Shown one piece after another: positions 5,265 to 6,187 of a stretch of 6,187 nucleotides of DNA. This DNA comes from Spirochaetota bacterium (GTDB lineage Bacteria > Spirochaetota > Leptospiria > Turneriellales > Turneriellaceae): positions 1 to 6,187 of the forward strand of contig CAUJII010000241.1 of assembly GCA_963205035.1 (NCBI GenBank), read 5' to 3'. Within the stretch, counting starts at the first letter, position 1. The number at the start of each line of letters is the position of its first letter. The notes beneath the pieces are model-generated. The model searched no databases. It was not told where the DNA came from and saw only the letters and a list, made by a program, of their open reading frames with translations. Made by a program: the position numbers and the translations under genes.

Positions 5265-6187
5265 CTAACCTGACACCGTCTCGCGGATTACTTTCTCAAG
5301 CTCTTCGATGCCGAATGGGCGACCGCGCACTTTGTTGTAAGAAATTGCGGGCACAAGATACTTGCCTCTGATGAGGAGTGCCAACTGCCCCATATTGAGT
5401 TCTGGAATGAGCACCTTCTTGAAAGATTTCAAGACGCTCTCTAAATTTTTTGGGAATGGGTTGAGGTGGCGCAAGTGCGCATGCGCTACACTCACCCCCT
5501 CTTTGCGAGCACGCAAAACGGCCTCGCGGATTGCCCCGTAAGTCGACCCCCACCCTAAAACAAGGAGGTCTCCAGTCTCTTCGGGGAATGCTTTGAGTTC
5601 GCCGATAAAGTCGGCAATCTTATCGATTTTTGCCTGCCGAGTGCGCACCATCGCGTCGTGATTTTCGGGATCATAGCAAATGTTCCCCTTCTCGTCTTTT
5701 TCGATGCCGCCAATCCGGTGCTCGAAGCCTGCCGTACCTGGGACTGCCCAACGCCGTGCAAGAGTTTCTGCGTCGCGACCATAAACTTTGAAGCCTTCGC
5801 GGTTATCTTTCGCATCAACGCGGTCGAATTCAATTTCTGGAAGGTTCTCAACGAGTGGCAAATTCCACGGCTCTGAGCTATTCGCGATGTATGCGTCGGA
5901 GAGAACGAAGACCGGCGTCATGAACTTGAGCGCAAGACGCGCACCTTCAATCGCCGCGTGGAAACAATCCGATGGCGAACTGGCCGCAACAACCGGCACA
6001 GGGCTTTCACCGTTGCGGCCATAAAGGGCCATGAGCAAATCGGTCTGTTCGTTTTTTGTCGGCATTCCCGTCGAAGGCCCTGCACGCTGCACGTCGATCA
6101 CTACCACGGGAAGCTCGGTCATCACTGCGAGGTTGATCGCTTCTGATTTGAGCGCAATGCCTGGCCCCGAAGAGGCAGTAATACCCA
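5265..6187 (-). CDS. korA: 2-oxoacid:ferredoxin oxidoreductase alpha subunit, C-terminal part (runs off right edge)
   Basis: The last 306 residues of the alpha subunit are visible, open to the window edge. The frame continues past the GTG at 6125, and the conserved family stretch lies beyond it: GITASSGPGIALKSEA at visible residues 1-16, then VMTELPVVVIDVQRAGPSTG and MPTKNEQTDL. So the true start is outside the window. Upstream of the visible part one expects the YPITPSS-type motif of the pyrimidine-binding domain. In many bacteria a fused gamma domain precedes it, giving a protein of about 600 residues. The C-terminal half shows the domain-II to domain-III pattern, including LVLGWGSTYGAI, HLRHLNPFP and IPELNMGQL. 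The subunit pairs with KorB to bind the 2-oxoacid and CoA. No separate ferredoxin-like subunit gene lies between korA and korB. Stop TAG is at 5265-5267. Identification is very sure; substrate as for KorB. Confidence 0.93.
   Translation of the reverse strand, partial: GITASSGPGIALKSEAINLAVMTELPVVVIDVQRAGPSTGMPTKNEQTDLLMALYGRNGESPVPVVAASSPSDCFHAAIEGARLALKFMTPVFVLSDAYIANSSEPWNLPLVENLPEIEFDRVDAKDNREGFKVYGRDAETLARRWAVPGTAGFEHRIGGIEKDEKGNICYDPENHDAMVRTRQAKIDKIADFIGELKAFPEETGDLLVLGWGSTYGAIREAVLRARKEGVSVAHAHLRHLNPFPKNLESVLKSFKKVLIPELNMGQLALLIRGKYLVPAISYNKVRGRPFGIEELEKVIRETVSG

Noticed and set aside
5265..6125. KorA starting at the GTG at 6125.
   Set aside because: The frame stays open to the window edge, and the 20 visible upstream residues (GITASSGPGIALKSEA onward) are a conserved part of the alpha subunit, so the true start is outside the window.
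1..6187. CRISPR array, tRNA or rRNA genes, insertion sequences or phage genes.
   Set aside because: No spaced direct repeats of CRISPR type, cloverleaf sequence, terminal inverted repeats or transposase/integrase reading frames were seen; the window is almost entirely filled by the seven genes.

Overview
This is an ordinary-looking bacterial chromosome segment of about 50% G+C by eye. It holds seven protein genes packed tightly, with no RNA genes, insertion sequences, CRISPR arrays or phage genes that I can see. The mix is a PspA-family membrane-stress protein, a class II dihydroorotase, a ferredoxin-linked 2-oxoacid oxidoreductase and a YhaO/YhaN-like nuclease-ATPase pair. Together with mostly missing Shine-Dalgarno sequences, it suggests a Gram-negative-type bacterium outside the well-studied Proteobacteria. 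Verrucomicrobiota or Leptospira-like spirochaetes are guesses only; the window has no marker that settles taxonomy.

Layout from left to right. Bases 1-380 (minus) hold the N-terminal 126 residues of a Rad50/SbcC/YhaN-like ATPase that runs off the left edge. Bases 382-1485 (minus) encode its Mre11/SbcD/YhaO-like phosphoesterase partner, which lies upstream in the same operon with one base between the genes. A 93-bp divergent spacer (1486-1578) leads to a lone pspA gene (1579-2292, plus). This converges on a SpoU-type RNA methyltransferase (2325-3086, minus) across a 32-bp gap built from a 23-bp tandem repeat, which also forms the end of the methyltransferase gene. A 60-bp divergent spacer (3087-3146) leads to pyrC (3147-4202, plus). 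pyrC converges on korB (4199-5245, minus) with a 4-bp overlap: the two TAA stop codons are interleaved in one TTAA at the centre of a perfect 18-bp palindrome. korB is preceded by korA (5265 to beyond 6187, minus), which runs off the right edge.

The functions fall into unlinked modules. These are DNA-end processing or repair (nuclease + ATPase), envelope stress (PspA), rRNA/tRNA ribose methylation, pyrimidine synthesis (PyrC), and reversible CoA- and ferredoxin-dependent 2-oxoacid decarboxylation (KorAB). Transcription direction flips at nearly every boundary, so only the nuclease-ATPase pair and korAB look like operons. I found no convincing undescribed system. The most unusual features are the two convergent gene junctions: the coding tandem repeat and the palindrome over shared stop codons.
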